Positions 1 through 9,436 of a stretch of DNA of 64,000 nucleotides are shown in pieces; within the stretch, counting starts at the first letter, position 1, and every line of letters starts with the position of its first letter. Below the pieces are notes generated by a model, which saw only the letters and a list, made by a program, of their open reading frames with translations, was not told the DNA's origin and searched no databases. This stretch comes from an uncultured Alkalilimnicola sp. (GTDB taxonomy: Bacteria > Pseudomonadota > Gammaproteobacteria > Nitrococcales > AK92). The stretch covers positions 10,695-74,694 of the forward strand of contig CALGAN010000028.1 of the NCBI GenBank assembly GCA_937951875.1, in the 5' to 3' direction. The translations under genes were made by a program, and so were the position numbers.

Positions 1-1
1 C

Positions 2-418
2 GTGCGCGGCATGGGCCGCGCCGAGGCCGAGGCACTGGCGATGGAGTACCTCGCGCGGGTGCGCATCCCCGACAAGGCGCACAGCTATCCGGGGCAGCTC
101 TCGGGCGGTCAGCAGCAGCGCGTGGCCATCGCCCGCGCGCTGTGCATGCAGCCCAAGATCATGCTGTTCGACGAGCCGACCTCGGCGCTGGACCCGGAGA
201 TGATCAAGGAAGTGCTGGACGTGATGGTCGAGCTGGCCGCCTCCGGCATGACCATGCTCTGCGTCACCCACGAGATGGGCTTCGCCCGCGAGGTGGCGGA
301 CCGGGTGGTGTTCATGGACGAAGGGCGGATCGTCGAGGCGGCCGACCCGGAAACCTTCTTCAGCGCGCCGCAGAGCGAGCGCGCCCGCCAGTTCCTGGGG
401 CAGATCCTGCGCCGTTGA
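2..418 (+). CDS. Polar amino-acid ABC transporter ATP-binding protein, C-terminal part (5' end outside window)
   Basis: This is the C-terminal 138 residues of an ABC ATPase that energises uptake of a polar amino acid at the cytoplasmic face of the inner membrane. The signature motif LSGGQQQRVAIARAL, Walker B IMLFDEPTSALDP and the H-loop segment VTHEMGFAREVADRVVFMDEG are all visible. The EMGFAREV wording is typical of the GlnQ/HisP/ArtP family. The Walker A region lies upstream of base 1, so the gene is cut by the window edge. Partner permease and binding-protein genes would be expected upstream. The exact substrate cannot be told from this fragment. Confidence 0.9.
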   Translation: MRGMGRAEAEALAMEYLARVRIPDKAHSYPGQLSGGQQQRVAIARALCMQPKIMLFDEPTSALDPEMIKEVLDVMVELAASGMTMLCVTHEMGFAREVADRVVFMDEGRIVEAADPETFFSAPQSERARQFLGQILRR

Positions 419-420
419 CG

Positions 421-447
421 GCGCCGCTCCCGCGCGGGGAGCGGCGC
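421..447. terminator. Bidirectional hairpin between convergent genes
   Basis: A perfect 11-bp stem (GCGCCGCTCCC at 421-431, GGGAGCGGCGC at 437-447) with a 5-base loop lies between the stop codons of two converging genes. There is no clear T-tract, so it is a probable but not classical terminator. Confidence 0.6.
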
Positions 448-456
448 GGCGGGGTG

Positions 457-1494
457 TCAGCGCTTGGTCGGGTCCTCGCCGACCTGCACCAGCAGCTTGC
501 CGAAGTTGCGGCCCTGCAGCAGGCCCTGGAAGGCGCTGACGGCGTTCTCCAGGCCCTGGACGATGTCCTCGCGGTAGCGCACCTGGCCGCTCTTGAGCCA
601 GCCGCTCATGTCGCGCAGGAAGTCCGGGAAGCGCTCGGCGAAGTCGAACTGGATGAAGCCGCGCACCATCACCCGGCGGCTGAGCACGGTGCGCATGAAG
701 CCCGGCAGCTGGTCCGGGCCTTCCGGCGCGCCGGTGTCGTTGTAGTGGGCGATCAGGCCGCACACCGGCATGCGCGAGAAGTCGTTGAGCAACGGGATGA
801 CCGCGCGCAGCACCTCGCCGCCGACGTTCTCGAAGTACACGTCGATGCCGTTCGGGCAGGCCGCGGCGAGATCCTGGGCCAGGGTGGGGGAGCGGTGGTT
901 GACGGCGGCGTCGAAGCCCAGTTCCTTGACCACGTAGTCGCACTTGTCCGGCGAGCCGGCCACGCCGACCACGCGGCAGCCCTTGAGCTTGGCGATCTGG
1001 CCGACCACCTGGCCGACCGCGCCGGCGGCGGCCGACACCACCACCGTCTCGCCGGCCTTGGGCTTGCCCAGCTCCAGCAGGCCCGCGTAGGCGGTGAAGC
1101 CGGGCATGCCCATCACGCCCAGCGCGGTGCTGATCGGCGCCTGCGCCGGGTCGAGCTTGCGCACGCCCTTGCCGTCCGAGAGGCCGTGGGTGGCCCAGCC
1201 GTTGGCGCACAGCACCAGGTCACCGGGCTGGAAGCCTTCCAGCCGGCTCTCCACCACCTCGGCGACGGTGCCGCCCTGCATGGTTTGGCCGATCTCCTGC
1301 GGCGCGGCGTAGGACTTGGCCGCCGACATGCGGCCGCGCATGTACGGGTCCAGCGACAGATAGATGGTACGCAGCAGCATCTGCCCGTCCTGCGGGCGCG
1401 GGATGGGCATCGGCTCCAGCCGCAGATGCCGCTCGTCCGGCATGCCCTGCGGTCGTTCGACGAAGACGATACGCTGGCCTGTGGCTTCCGACAT
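457..1494 (-). CDS. Zinc-free NADP-dependent medium-chain oxidoreductase (CurA/LTB4 dehydrogenase type)
   Basis: A 345-residue member of the medium-chain dehydrogenase/reductase family that lacks zinc ligands. These enzymes reduce the double bond of alpha,beta-unsaturated ketones and aldehydes with NADPH. The SLDPYMRGRM block near the N terminus and the Rossmann segment AAAGAVGQVVGQIAKLKG are typical of the CurA/YncB and leukotriene-B4 12-hydroxydehydrogenase group. The start at 1494 is chosen over an in-frame ATG 33 bases upstream because AGAGGAG sits just before it. The gene stands alone, convergent with the ABC ATPase and divergent from hisC. A detoxification role is likely; the substrate is unknown. 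Confidence 0.85.
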   Translation of the reverse strand: MSEATGQRIVFVERPQGMPDERHLRLEPMPIPRPQDGQMLLRTIYLSLDPYMRGRMSAAKSYAAPQEIGQTMQGGTVAEVVESRLEGFQPGDLVLCANGWATHGLSDGKGVRKLDPAQAPISTALGVMGMPGFTAYAGLLELGKPKAGETVVVSAAAGAVGQVVGQIAKLKGCRVVGVAGSPDKCDYVVKELGFDAAVNHRSPTLAQDLAAACPNGIDVYFENVGGEVLRAVIPLLNDFSRMPVCGLIAHYNDTGAPEGPDQLPGFMRTVLSRRVMVRGFIQFDFAERFPDFLRDMSGWLKSGQVRYREDIVQGLENAVSAFQGLLQGRNFGKLLVQVGEDPTKR

Positions 1495-1662
1495 GGTTTC
1501 TCCTCTCGCTGGCAAAGGCCGCGGCATGCACCGCGGCCGTTATTGGCTGTCGTTGTGACGATAGTTGTACCAGCTAACGAGCCCGGTTGCAGACTCGTCG
1601 ATTCCCTGAACGGCGAGGCGTGGGTATGATGGCCGCGCCCATCCTCACGCCGAAGCAGATCC

Positions 1663-2718
1663 ATGAGCCGTTACTGGAGCGACCTGGTCCATAACCTCAC
1701 GCCGTACGTGCCGGGCGAGCAGCCCAAGCTGCAGAACCTGATCAAGCTCAACACCAACGAGAATCCCTACGGCCCCTCACCGAAGGTGCTGGAGGCGATT
1801 CGCGCCGAGGTCGGCGAAGCGCTGAAGCTCTATCCCGACCCGAATTCCGACCGACTGCGCGCCGCCATCGCCGATTACTACGGCCTCGCGCCGGCCCAGG
1901 TGTTCGTCGGCAACGGCTCGGACGAGGTGCTGGCGCACGCCTTCCCGGCGCTGCTCAAGCACGAGCGGCCACTGCTGTTCCCGGACATCACCTACAGCTT
2001 CTACCCGGTGTACTGCGATCTGTTCCGGATCGAGTACCAGTGCGTGCCGCTGGACGAGGAATTCCGGATCCGGGTCGAGGATTACGCCCGGCCCAACGGC
2101 GGCATCATCTTCCCCAACCCCAACGCGCCGACCGGGCGGGCGCTGGCGCTGGACGAGATCGAGCGGCTGCTGGTCGCTAACCCCGACTCGGTGGTGGTGA
2201 TCGACGAGGCCTACGTCGATTTCGGCGCCGAGTCGGCGGTGCCGCTGATCGCACGCTACCCCAATCTGCTGGTGGTGCAGACCTTCTCCAAGTCGCGCTC
2301 GCTCGCCGGCCTGCGGGTGGGCTTCGCGCTCGGTCAGCCGCCGCTGATCGAGGCGCTGGACCGGGTGAAGAACAGCTTCAACTCCTACCCGCTGGACCGT
2401 CTGGCCATCGCCGGCGCCACGGCCGCCATCGAGGACCGGGCCTATTTCGAGCGAACCCGGCAGGCGGTGATCGCCAGCCGCGCCTGGCTGAGCACGGAGC
2501 TCGAAGCGCTCGGCTTTACCGTGCTGCCGTCGATGGCCAATTTCGTGTTCGCTCGCCATCCGGCCCACGACGCCGCGGCGCTGGCGCAGGCGCTGCGCAA
2601 CCGCAGCATCGTGGTGCGCCACTTCAAGGCGGCGCGCATCGAGCAGTTCCTGCGCATCACGGTCGGCACCGATGATCAGTGCCGCGCCCTGATCGACGCC
2701 CTGCGCGAGATCCTGTGA
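1663..2718 (+). CDS. hisC: Histidinol-phosphate aminotransferase
   Basis: A 351-residue PLP-dependent class I/II aminotransferase that converts imidazole-acetol phosphate and glutamate to histidinol phosphate in histidine synthesis. The N-terminal NTNENPYGPSP block is diagnostic of HisC. The PLP lysine is K210 in TFSKSRSLAGLRVGFALG. The length fits the family. It is not in a his operon here; instead epmC overlaps its 3' end. Because some HisC paralogues act on phenylalanine/tyrosine precursors, the exact substrate is likely but not proven. Confidence 0.9.
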   Translation: MSRYWSDLVHNLTPYVPGEQPKLQNLIKLNTNENPYGPSPKVLEAIRAEVGEALKLYPDPNSDRLRAAIADYYGLAPAQVFVGNGSDEVLAHAFPALLKHERPLLFPDITYSFYPVYCDLFRIEYQCVPLDEEFRIRVEDYARPNGGIIFPNPNAPTGRALALDEIERLLVANPDSVVVIDEAYVDFGAESAVPLIARYPNLLVVQTFSKSRSLAGLRVGFALGQPPLIEALDRVKNSFNSYPLDRLAIAGATAAIEDRAYFERTRQAVIASRAWLSTELEALGFTVLPSMANFVFARHPAHDAAALAQALRNRSIVVRHFKAARIEQFLRITVGTDDQCRALIDALREIL

Positions 2719-3275
2719 CCGCCGCCATGCTGCCGAGCGCACGCGACGCCGCCGAACGGCACGATCCGGACGATCTGATCGCCCTGTTCAACGACGAGTT
2801 CCGCGCGTCGGAGAACACCATTCTGGTGCGCGGCGACGACGAGCCGATCTACCTGCCGGCCGACGCCGACCATCCGGTGGCGCGCATCGTGTTCGCGCAC
2901 GGCTTCTACGCCAGCGCTCTGCACGAGATCGCCCACTGGTGCATCGCCGGCCCCGAGCGGCGCAAGCTGGTGGATTACGGCTACTGGTACCGCCCGGACG
3001 GCCGCACGGCCGAGGAGCAGGCCGAGTTCGAGCGGGTCGAGATCAAGCCGCAGGCGGTGGAGTGGGGGCTGGCGATCGCCGCCGGCTTCCGCTTCGACGT
3101 CAGCTGCGACAACCTCTCCGGCATCCCCATCGACCGCCTCGGCTTCCGCCGCCGGGTCTACGAGCAGCTCTGCCGCTACGCCCGGGACGGCTTCCCGCCG
3201 CGCGCGGTGCGCATGATGCGCCGTCTGCACCAGTTCTACGGCACCCGCTTCGAGCTGCCGGCGAGCGCCGATTGA
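2715..3275 (+). CDS. epmC: Elongation factor P hydroxylase
   Basis: YfcM/EpmC family protein of about 182-186 residues. EpmC hydroxylates the beta-lysyl-lysine modification of elongation factor P, the last step after EpmA and EpmB. The blocks GDDEPIYLPADA, RIVFAHGFYASALHEIAHWC and VDYGYWYRPDGR match the family closely, and HEIAHW plus the downstream E/H residues are the probable metal site. Start: a GTG at 2715 overlaps the hisC stop as GTGA, which would give translational coupling; ATG 2727 is the alternative and gives the usual family length. The gene is a good gammaproteobacterial marker. Confidence 0.9.
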   Translation: MTAAMLPSARDAAERHDPDDLIALFNDEFRASENTILVRGDDEPIYLPADADHPVARIVFAHGFYASALHEIAHWCIAGPERRKLVDYGYWYRPDGRTAEEQAEFERVEIKPQAVEWGLAIAAGFRFDVSCDNLSGIPIDRLGFRRRVYEQLCRYARDGFPPRAVRMMRRLHQFYGTRFELPASAD

Positions 3276-3339
3276 GAACCCCTTCACCCGCGAGGGACAG
3301 CTACCGGGCGGGACCGGTTACTGCGGGTGCCGAGTCGAT

Positions 3340-3490
3340 GTGCCGTACCAGGGGCATGGCGGAACGGCGGTCAGTACGTTCCCACCCCCTCGCGGGGGAG
3401 AGCGTAGCGAGGGGGCTGACGGGGAGAGGGGGTCAAATAAACCGCGCAGCGCAACGACAGAGCCAACGCTAGCCCCTCGTGGGAGAAGGG
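3340..3490. repeat. Dispersed intergenic hairpin repeat, copy A
   Basis: The core CCCCCTCGC (3385-3393) pairs with GCGAGGGGG (3407-3415) around a purine-rich loop that holds AGAGCGTA; a GGGGAGAGGGGG tail follows. Copies with the same order of elements lie at about 9680-9770 and 35283-35330. All three are intergenic. The 295-base gap between epmC and the next gene holds nothing else recognisable. Confidence 0.7.
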
Positions 3491-3570
3491 CAGGAAGGGG
3501 AGGCGGCGCGCCGGCTTCGCCAAGGAATCGCCGCGCGCGCTGCCCGTGCGGGGCTAGGGGTGTCGGATGC

Positions 3571-3996
3571 TCAGCGCAGCTGGATCTTGCCGCCGCCCGG
3601 CAGCCCACCGCCCGGGCCGCCGAAGCCGCCGGGCCCGCCGAAGCCGCCACCGGACTCCGGGATGATCAGCCCGGAGGCCGCCTCGCGGCGCAGCTGCCGG
3701 AGCTTTTCCATGGTGTCTTCCACCGCCTTGTTGGCGGCGTCGCCGAACTTCTCCGCGGCCTCCTGCAGCGACTCGGCCTCGATGTCGAAGCTCAGCGGCA
3801 GGGCGCCGGCGGGGGTGAGAATCTGGGTCTGGCCGACGTACAGCACCTTGCGGCTGCTGTCCGGCTGGCCGTCGCCGGTCACCGGGGTCAGCCGCATGAT
3901 GCTGCCCACCCGACGGTCGGAGAACACTTCCTCCAAGTACAGATCCTTGGAGTCCATTTTCAATTCGTTCGCGTGGTCGTCAGCCGCCATCTCCAT
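3571..3996 (-). CDS. Conserved-looking hypothetical protein with Gly/Pro-rich C-terminus
   Basis: A 141-residue soluble protein with no signal peptide or membrane segment. Residues 14-65 look like a small beta-rich domain (DLYLEEVFSDRRVGSIMRL). Residues 73-100 are charged and probably helical. The last 30 residues are a low-complexity GGGFGGPGGFGGPGGGLPGG run. I do not recognise a family. Start: AAGAGG lies just upstream of paired ATGs at 3996 and 3990; an internal ATG at 3957 is a weaker choice. It lies next to a LuxR-type regulator on the same strand but with about 100 bases between them, and no functional link is visible. Confidence 0.6.
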   Translation of the reverse strand: MEMAADDHANELKMDSKDLYLEEVFSDRRVGSIMRLTPVTGDGQPDSSRKVLYVGQTQILTPAGALPLSFDIEAESLQEAAEKFGDAANKAVEDTMEKLRQLRREAASGLIIPESGGGFGGPGGFGGPGGGLPGGGKIQLR

Positions 3997-4104
3997 TCGC
4001 CTCTTGCCAGGGATGAGTACAGGGCGGACAGGTTACCAGGGTATGGCCGCCGCTGCTCGTTCATATGGCTATGCGGGAGATCCGTGACAACGGCCGCGCT
4101 CGCC

Positions 4105-6825
4105 TCAGATCAGGCCGATGCGCCGCGCCACCGCCACCGCCTGCGTGCGGCTGCTGGCCTTGAGTTTGGCGTTGATGTTGCGCAGGTGGGTGCGCACGGT
4201 GCTGTCCGACACGAACAGCTTCTCGGCGATGGCGCTGTTGGAATAGCCCTCGGCCAGCAGTTGCAGCACGCGGATCTCTTTGGGCGTCAGCGGTTCCACC
4301 AGGGTGTCGTGGGGATCGGGCATTGGCGGCGGTTCGGCGGCCATGGGGCCGAAGGCGGTGAGCAGCCGCTGCAGGTAGTCGGCCAGGATCGGGTCGCGGC
4401 GGTCGCAGCCGCGTTCCCGCAGCTCGTTGTGGAACTGGCGCACCAGACCGCCGGCCAGCGGTCCCTCGTCGACCAGCAGCCGCACGTAGCCCTCCGCGCA
4501 GGCTTGGCGCAGCACGGCGCCGATGGTGGCGAGCGCCGGCCGGGTCTTGCCCGACCGCTGCTCGGCCATGGCCAGCAGCAGGCGCAGCTTGAGCGCGCGC
4601 CGGTGATGCGCGGCCGAGGTGGCGGCGGCGATCGCCCGCTCGATGCGAGTGCAGGCGGCGTCGGCGTCGCCGGCCAGCACTTCCCAGCGCAGGCGCGCCA
4701 AGGCGATGTCCTCCAGGTCGTTGGCCAGCAGGTGCAGGCCGCTGACCCGTTGCCATAGCTCCCGGTCGTCGGCCCGGTCCAGCTCGGTTCTGGCGGTGTG
4801 GGTGTGGCCCTGCAACAGCAGCAGCCGGGCGCGCTCCAGCCGGGCGCTGGCCACCACCCGGGGCAGGTGGCGGGCATGGCCGATGTGCTCCAGGCCGACC
4901 AGGATAGCGAAGGCCCGGTCGACGTCGCCGTCGTGAAAGGCGATGCGCGCGAGCATGGCGTCGCCCAGGATCATGTGGTCAGGCAGGCCCACGTCCTTGG
5001 CCAGCGGCACGTACACGTGCAGCAGCCGCGCCGCCAGCGGCAGGTCGTTGCTTTCGTAGACGGCGCTGGCGTACAGGATGCCGGCCCAGGCGTTGCCGCC
5101 GGTGGGGTTGAAGGTGTTGGCGCGGCGGGTGGCGGCCACCGCCAGGCGGAAGCGGGCGGCGGCCTGGCGCTGGCGGCCTTCCTGCAGGTCGATGATGCCC
5201 TCCACCGACTCCGAGTACATGGTGTTGAACGACGGCCCGGAGCCGCCGTCGGTGCCGCGCGCTCGGTCCAGCAGCTCGCGCGCCCGCGGGTGCTGGCCGA
5301 GCACGGTGTAGACGTTGGCCATGGCGTTGATCAGCGTCATGTCGGCGAACGGCTCGCCGGTGGGCAGCTGCTTGAGGCTGTCGCGGCCGCTGGCGTGCGC
5401 TTCCTCGAAGCGGTCCATGATCAGGTAGAGCAGGGGACGCAGCGCCAGCACGTGCGGTCGGATGCGCGGATCGTCGGATTGCTCCAGGCCGGTGCGCTGC
5501 AGCGCTTCCATGGCGGCGTGCGGCCCGCGGGTCAGCGACAGCGCCCAGACGTAGATCACCTGTAGCCCCGGATGGGCGCGCAGCCGCTCGGGCGGCACCG
5601 CGTCGAACCAGCGCGCCAGCAGCCGCATCCGCCCCTGTGACAGCAGCCGATGGGCGTGCTCGCCCAGCAGTGCCAGGGCGCGGTCGAAATCCTGCGCCTC
5701 CAGCGCGTGGTCGATGGCCGGCACCGGTTGCCCTTGGGACTGATACCAGTCCGAGGCCGCCCGGTGCAGGCGCGGGATCTCCTCGGGCGCCTCCTGGGCC
5801 AGCCGCGCCCGCAGGAAGTCGGCGAACAGGCTGTGGTAGCGGTAGCTGCGCTGCTCGCCCTCGATCGGCGTGATGAAGATGTTGGCGGCGTCCAGCCGTT
5901 GCAGCATGGCTTCGCTGTCGCAGCCGGGCAGCAGCGCCGCGCACAGCGGCGCGCTCAGGTGGCGCAGGATGCTGGTGCGCAGCAGGAATTCGCGCAGCTC
6001 CGGCGGTTGGCGGGCCAGCACGTCCTCGGCCAGGTAGTCGGCGATCGCGGCGTCGGCGCCGGAGAAGCGGTTGATGAAGCCGGCCGCCTCGCCGTGGTTC
6101 TCCAGCGCCAGCGACGCCAGCCACAGCGCCGCCACCCAACCCTCGGTCTTGTCGTGGATGCGGGTCAGATCCTGCTCGGTCAGCGGCAAGCCGCGCTTGG
6201 CGATCAGGAAATCCGCGGTCTCCTCACGGGAGAAGCGCAGGTCGGCGGCGTCGATCTCCAGCAGCTGGCCGCGCGCGCGCAGCCGGCCCAGGCCCAGATC
6301 GGGCAGGCTGCGCGAGCCGAGCACCAGCTGGCCGCCGCGCGGCAGGTGGTTGATGATCTCGCGCAGCAGGCCGAGCACGGTGGCGTTCTGGATGCGCTCG
6401 ACGTCGTCCAGGAACAGAGCGAAGTCGGCGTTGCTGCCGGCCAGCCGGGCCACCAGCTCGAACGCCAGGTCGCCGAGCGCGCGGTCGTGCTCGGTGTGAT
6501 CGACGACGGGCGGCAGGTCTTCCTCCCGCATGAGCCGGGCCACCGCCGCCTCCAGGCCGGACAGGAAGCGGGCGACGTCGTTGTCGCCGTCGTCCAGCGT
6601 CAGCCAGGCGGTGGCGATGCCCTCGGCGTCGAGCAGCGCCATGCATTGCGTCATGGCCGTGGTCTTGCCGAATCCGGCGGGCGCCCGTACCAGCACCAGA
6701 CGGGCGGCGCGCGCCGCGCGGATGCGCTCGTGGACCCGCGTGCGGGGCACCTGCGAGCCGCGCGCGGTGGGCGGGATGAGCTTGCTCGCCAGCAGCGCGC
6801 GCGGCGGGACGGCGATCGTCGACAT
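4105..6825 (-). CDS. MalT-type LuxR-family ATP-dependent transcriptional regulator
   Basis: A 906-residue STAND-type regulator. Residues 48-56 (APAGFGKTT) form the Walker A motif and FALFLDDVERI is the Walker B region. A long helical TPR-like middle follows. Residues 846-906 form a LuxR helix-turn-helix (LTPKEIRVLQLLAEGYSNSA onward). Family members such as MalT and AlkS bind ATP plus an inducer, multimerise and activate nearby promoters. The start at 6825 has GAGGAGAG upstream. It is transcribed away from a thiolase/acyl-CoA dehydrogenase pair 272 bases away, so control of that pair is the natural guess. The inducer is unknown. Confidence 0.9.
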   Translation of the reverse strand: MSTIAVPPRALLASKLIPPTARGSQVPRTRVHERIRAARAARLVLVRAPAGFGKTTAMTQCMALLDAEGIATAWLTLDDGDNDVARFLSGLEAAVARLMREEDLPPVVDHTEHDRALGDLAFELVARLAGSNADFALFLDDVERIQNATVLGLLREIINHLPRGGQLVLGSRSLPDLGLGRLRARGQLLEIDAADLRFSREETADFLIAKRGLPLTEQDLTRIHDKTEGWVAALWLASLALENHGEAAGFINRFSGADAAIADYLAEDVLARQPPELREFLLRTSILRHLSAPLCAALLPGCDSEAMLQRLDAANIFITPIEGEQRSYRYHSLFADFLRARLAQEAPEEIPRLHRAASDWYQSQGQPVPAIDHALEAQDFDRALALLGEHAHRLLSQGRMRLLARWFDAVPPERLRAHPGLQVIYVWALSLTRGPHAAMEALQRTGLEQSDDPRIRPHVLALRPLLYLIMDRFEEAHASGRDSLKQLPTGEPFADMTLINAMANVYTVLGQHPRARELLDRARGTDGGSGPSFNTMYSESVEGIIDLQEGRQRQAAARFRLAVAATRRANTFNPTGGNAWAGILYASAVYESNDLPLAARLLHVYVPLAKDVGLPDHMILGDAMLARIAFHDGDVDRAFAILVGLEHIGHARHLPRVVASARLERARLLLLQGHTHTARTELDRADDRELWQRVSGLHLLANDLEDIALARLRWEVLAGDADAACTRIERAIAAATSAAHHRRALKLRLLLAMAEQRSGKTRPALATIGAVLRQACAEGYVRLLVDEGPLAGGLVRQFHNELRERGCDRRDPILADYLQRLLTAFGPMAAEPPPMPDPHDTLVEPLTPKEIRVLQLLAEGYSNSAIAEKLFVSDSTVRTHLRNINAKLKASSRTQAVAVARRIGLI

Positions 6826-7097
6826 CGGCGACTCTCCTCCTCGTGGGACACGTCCGTCCGCTTCCCTGCGGCGGCGTTCCCTTGTTCGTTATAAGCGTTC
6901 TTTACGACTTTTATAGCGCCTGCCGATGGATGGCGCGAATCGTTCCGCCGGGGAAGCGCCGGTTCGGCGATTTCGTCGCTTCCGACGATGCCGGACGGCG
7001 CCGCCGGCCCAACAATCGTCGCGGGGCCGGCCGCGCGCCGGCATGCGCTGTTCATCGTCCACCGGTGCGCCGGTGGCAACGCCGGGAGGATTTACAC

Positions 7098-8279
7098 ATG
7101 GGCGAGGCCTACATCGTGGCGGCGACCCGCACCGCTGGCGGGCGCAAGGGCGGCCGGCTGTCCGGCTGGCATCCGGCGGATCTGGCCGGGAAGGTGATCG
7201 ACGATCTGCTGGATCGCACGGGCGCCGATCCGGCGCTGGTCGAAGACGTGATCATGGGCTGCGTCAGCCAGATCGGCGAGCAGGGCGTCAACATCGCCCG
7301 CAACGCCGTGCTGGCTTCCCGGCTGCCGGAGTCGGTGCCGGCCACCTCGGTCGACCGCCAGTGCGGCAGCTCGCAGCAGGCGCTGCACTTCGCCGCGCAG
7401 GCGGTGATGTCGGGCGCCATGGACGTGGTGATCGCCGCGGGCGTGGAGAGCATGAGCCGCGTGCCGATGGGCTCGCCGGTGGCGCTGCCGCAGAAGGCCG
7501 GCCTGGGCCACTACATGAGCGAGACCATCCGCGCGCGCTATCCGGGCGTGCCGGAGTTCAGCCAGTTCATGGGCGCCGAGATGATGGCGGCGAAGTACGG
7601 GCTGACCAAGGACGAGCTCGACGAGTACGCGCTGCGCAGCCATCAGCGCGCCATCGAGGCCACCCGGTCGGGCCGCTTCGAGGCCGAGATCGTGCCGGTC
7701 GAGGTGCGGCTGTTCGACGGCACCCGCCCCGGCGAGATGCACACCGTGGACGAGGGCATCCGTTTCGACGTCAGCCTCGATGGCATCCGCGGCGTGAAGC
7801 TGCTGCAGGAGGGCGGGCGCATCACCGCCGCCACCGCCAGCCAGATCTGCGACGGCGCCAGCGGCGTGATGGTGGTCAACGAGCGCGGGCTGAAAGCGCT
7901 GGGCGTGGAGCCGCTGGCGCGCATCCACCACATGACGGTGCTCGGCCACGACCCGGTGATCATGCTGGAGGCGCCGCTTCCGGCCACCGAGCTGGCGCTC
8001 AAGCGCGCCGGCATGAAGATCGACGATATCGACGCCTTCGAGGTCAACGAGGCGTTCGCCTCGGTGCCGCTGGCCTGGCTCAAGGTCACCGGCGCCGACC
8101 CGGAGCGGCTCAACGTCAACGGTGGCGCCATCGCCCTCGGCCATCCGCTGGGTGGCTCCGGCACCAAGCTGATGACCACGCTGCTCAACGTGCTGCGCCA
8201 GCGCAACGGCCGTTACGGCCTGCAGACCATGTGCGAAGGCGGCGGCATGGCCAACGTCACCATCGTCGAGCGGCTGTGA
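7098..8279 (+). CDS. Thiolase family protein (acetyl-CoA acyltransferase)
   Basis: A 393-residue thiolase. The nucleophile is C89 in DRQCGSSQQA; H349 in ALGHPLGGSG and C379 in TMCEGGGMAN complete the catalytic set. Thiolases cleave 3-ketoacyl-CoA with CoA, or condense acetyl-CoA units. The start at 7098 is preceded by GGGAGGA. An acyl-CoA dehydrogenase gene follows 17 bases after the stop, so the pair forms a small beta-oxidation operon. The upstream divergent MalT-type regulator is the likely controller. Degradative action is more likely than biosynthetic condensation given the neighbour, but chain-length preference cannot be read. Confidence 0.9.
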   Translation: MGEAYIVAATRTAGGRKGGRLSGWHPADLAGKVIDDLLDRTGADPALVEDVIMGCVSQIGEQGVNIARNAVLASRLPESVPATSVDRQCGSSQQALHFAAQAVMSGAMDVVIAAGVESMSRVPMGSPVALPQKAGLGHYMSETIRARYPGVPEFSQFMGAEMMAAKYGLTKDELDEYALRSHQRAIEATRSGRFEAEIVPVEVRLFDGTRPGEMHTVDEGIRFDVSLDGIRGVKLLQEGGRITAATASQICDGASGVMVVNERGLKALGVEPLARIHHMTVLGHDPVIMLEAPLPATELALKRAGMKIDDIDAFEVNEAFASVPLAWLKVTGADPERLNVNGGAIALGHPLGGSGTKLMTTLLNVLRQRNGRYGLQTMCEGGGMANVTIVERL

Positions 8280-8296
8280 GCGGCGGCGGGAACACC

Positions 8297-9436
8297 ATGC
8301 TGGAGCAGAGCGAGATCGAACTCTTCCGCCAGACCGTGCGCCGCTTCCTGGAGCGGGAGGTGGCGCCTCATTACGACAGCTGGGAGCGGGAGGGCATGGC
8401 GCCGCGCGAGGTCTGGCGGCGGCTGGGCGAGCACGGGCTGCTGTGCGTCGACGTGCCGGAGCGCTACGGCGGCGCCGGTGGCAGCTTCGGGCTGTCGGCG
8501 GTGGTGGTCGAGGAGATAGCCCGCGCCGGCTACGGCGGCCTCGCCACCGGCGTGTCGGTGCACTCCGACATCGTCGCGCCGTACATCCTGCACCTGGGCA
8601 GCGAGGAGCAGAAGCGGCGCTGGCTGCCGAAGATGGTCAGCGGCGAGGCGGTCGGCGCCATCGGCATGACCGAGCCCGGCGCCGGCTCCGACCTGCAGGC
8701 CATCAAGACCCGCGCCGAGCGCGACGGCGACGGCTACCGCATCAACGGCCAGAAGACCTTCATCACCAACGGCATCCACTGCGACCTGCTGATCGTCGCC
8801 GCCAAGACCGATCCGGCCGCCGGCGCCAAGGGCATCACCCTGTTCACGGTGGATACCGCCACGCCCGGCTTCCAGCGCGGGCGGCGGCTGGAGAAGATCG
8901 GCCAGCACGGCTCCGACACCGCCGAGCTGTTCTTCCAGGACTTGCGGGTCGGCGCCGACCAGATCCTCGGCGGCGAGGGCCGCGGCTTCGCCAACCTGAT
9001 GAACGAGCTGCCTCGCGAGCGGCTGATCCTCGCCATCGCCGCGCTGGCGGCCGCCGAGGGTACGCTGGAGCGCACCGTGGCCTACGTCAAGGAGCGGCAC
9101 GCCTTCGGCCAGCCGCTGGCGCAGCTGCAGAACACCCGCTTCACGCTGGCGGCGCTCAAGGCGCAGATCGAGGTCAACCGCGCCTACCTGCGCCAGTGCG
9201 CGGCGCAGTACGAGCGCGGCGAACTGACCACCGCCGCCGCCTCCATCGCCAAGCTCAGCGCCACCGATCTGCAGTTCAAGGTGGCCGACGAGTGCCTGCA
9301 GCTGCACGGCGGCTACGGCTACATGCGCGAGTACCCGGTGTCGCGCGATTTCGTCGACGCCCGCGTGCAGCGCATCTACGGCGGCGCCAACGAGATCATG
9401 AAGGAGCTGATCGCCCGGTCACTCCTAGGGCGTTGA
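8297..9436 (+). CDS. Acyl-CoA dehydrogenase, long-chain/LCAD-like
   Basis: A 379-residue flavoprotein that oxidises acyl-CoA to trans-2-enoyl-CoA, passing electrons to ETF. The FAD/substrate blocks MTEPGAGSDLQAIKTRA and HGGYGYMREYPVSRDF are present. The C-terminal Glu position of short/medium-chain enzymes reads YGGANEI, without that Glu. Instead E241 in NELPRERL matches the helix-G catalytic Glu of LCAD and IVD enzymes. This suggests long-chain or branched substrates. The gene directly follows the thiolase and is probably co-transcribed with it. Confidence 0.9.
   Translation: MLEQSEIELFRQTVRRFLEREVAPHYDSWEREGMAPREVWRRLGEHGLLCVDVPERYGGAGGSFGLSAVVVEEIARAGYGGLATGVSVHSDIVAPYILHLGSEEQKRRWLPKMVSGEAVGAIGMTEPGAGSDLQAIKTRAERDGDGYRINGQKTFITNGIHCDLLIVAAKTDPAAGAKGITLFTVDTATPGFQRGRRLEKIGQHGSDTAELFFQDLRVGADQILGGEGRGFANLMNELPRERLILAIAALAAAEGTLERTVAYVKERHAFGQPLAQLQNTRFTLAALKAQIEVNRAYLRQCAAQYERGELTTAAASIAKLSATDLQFKVADECLQLHGGYGYMREYPVSRDFVDARVQRIYGGANEIMKELIARSLLGR

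Noticed and set aside
142..1629. Long plus-strand frame over the oxidoreductase gene
   Set aside because: It is Arg/His/Val-rich antisense sequence typical of high-G+C shadow frames; the minus-strand protein has clear family motifs.
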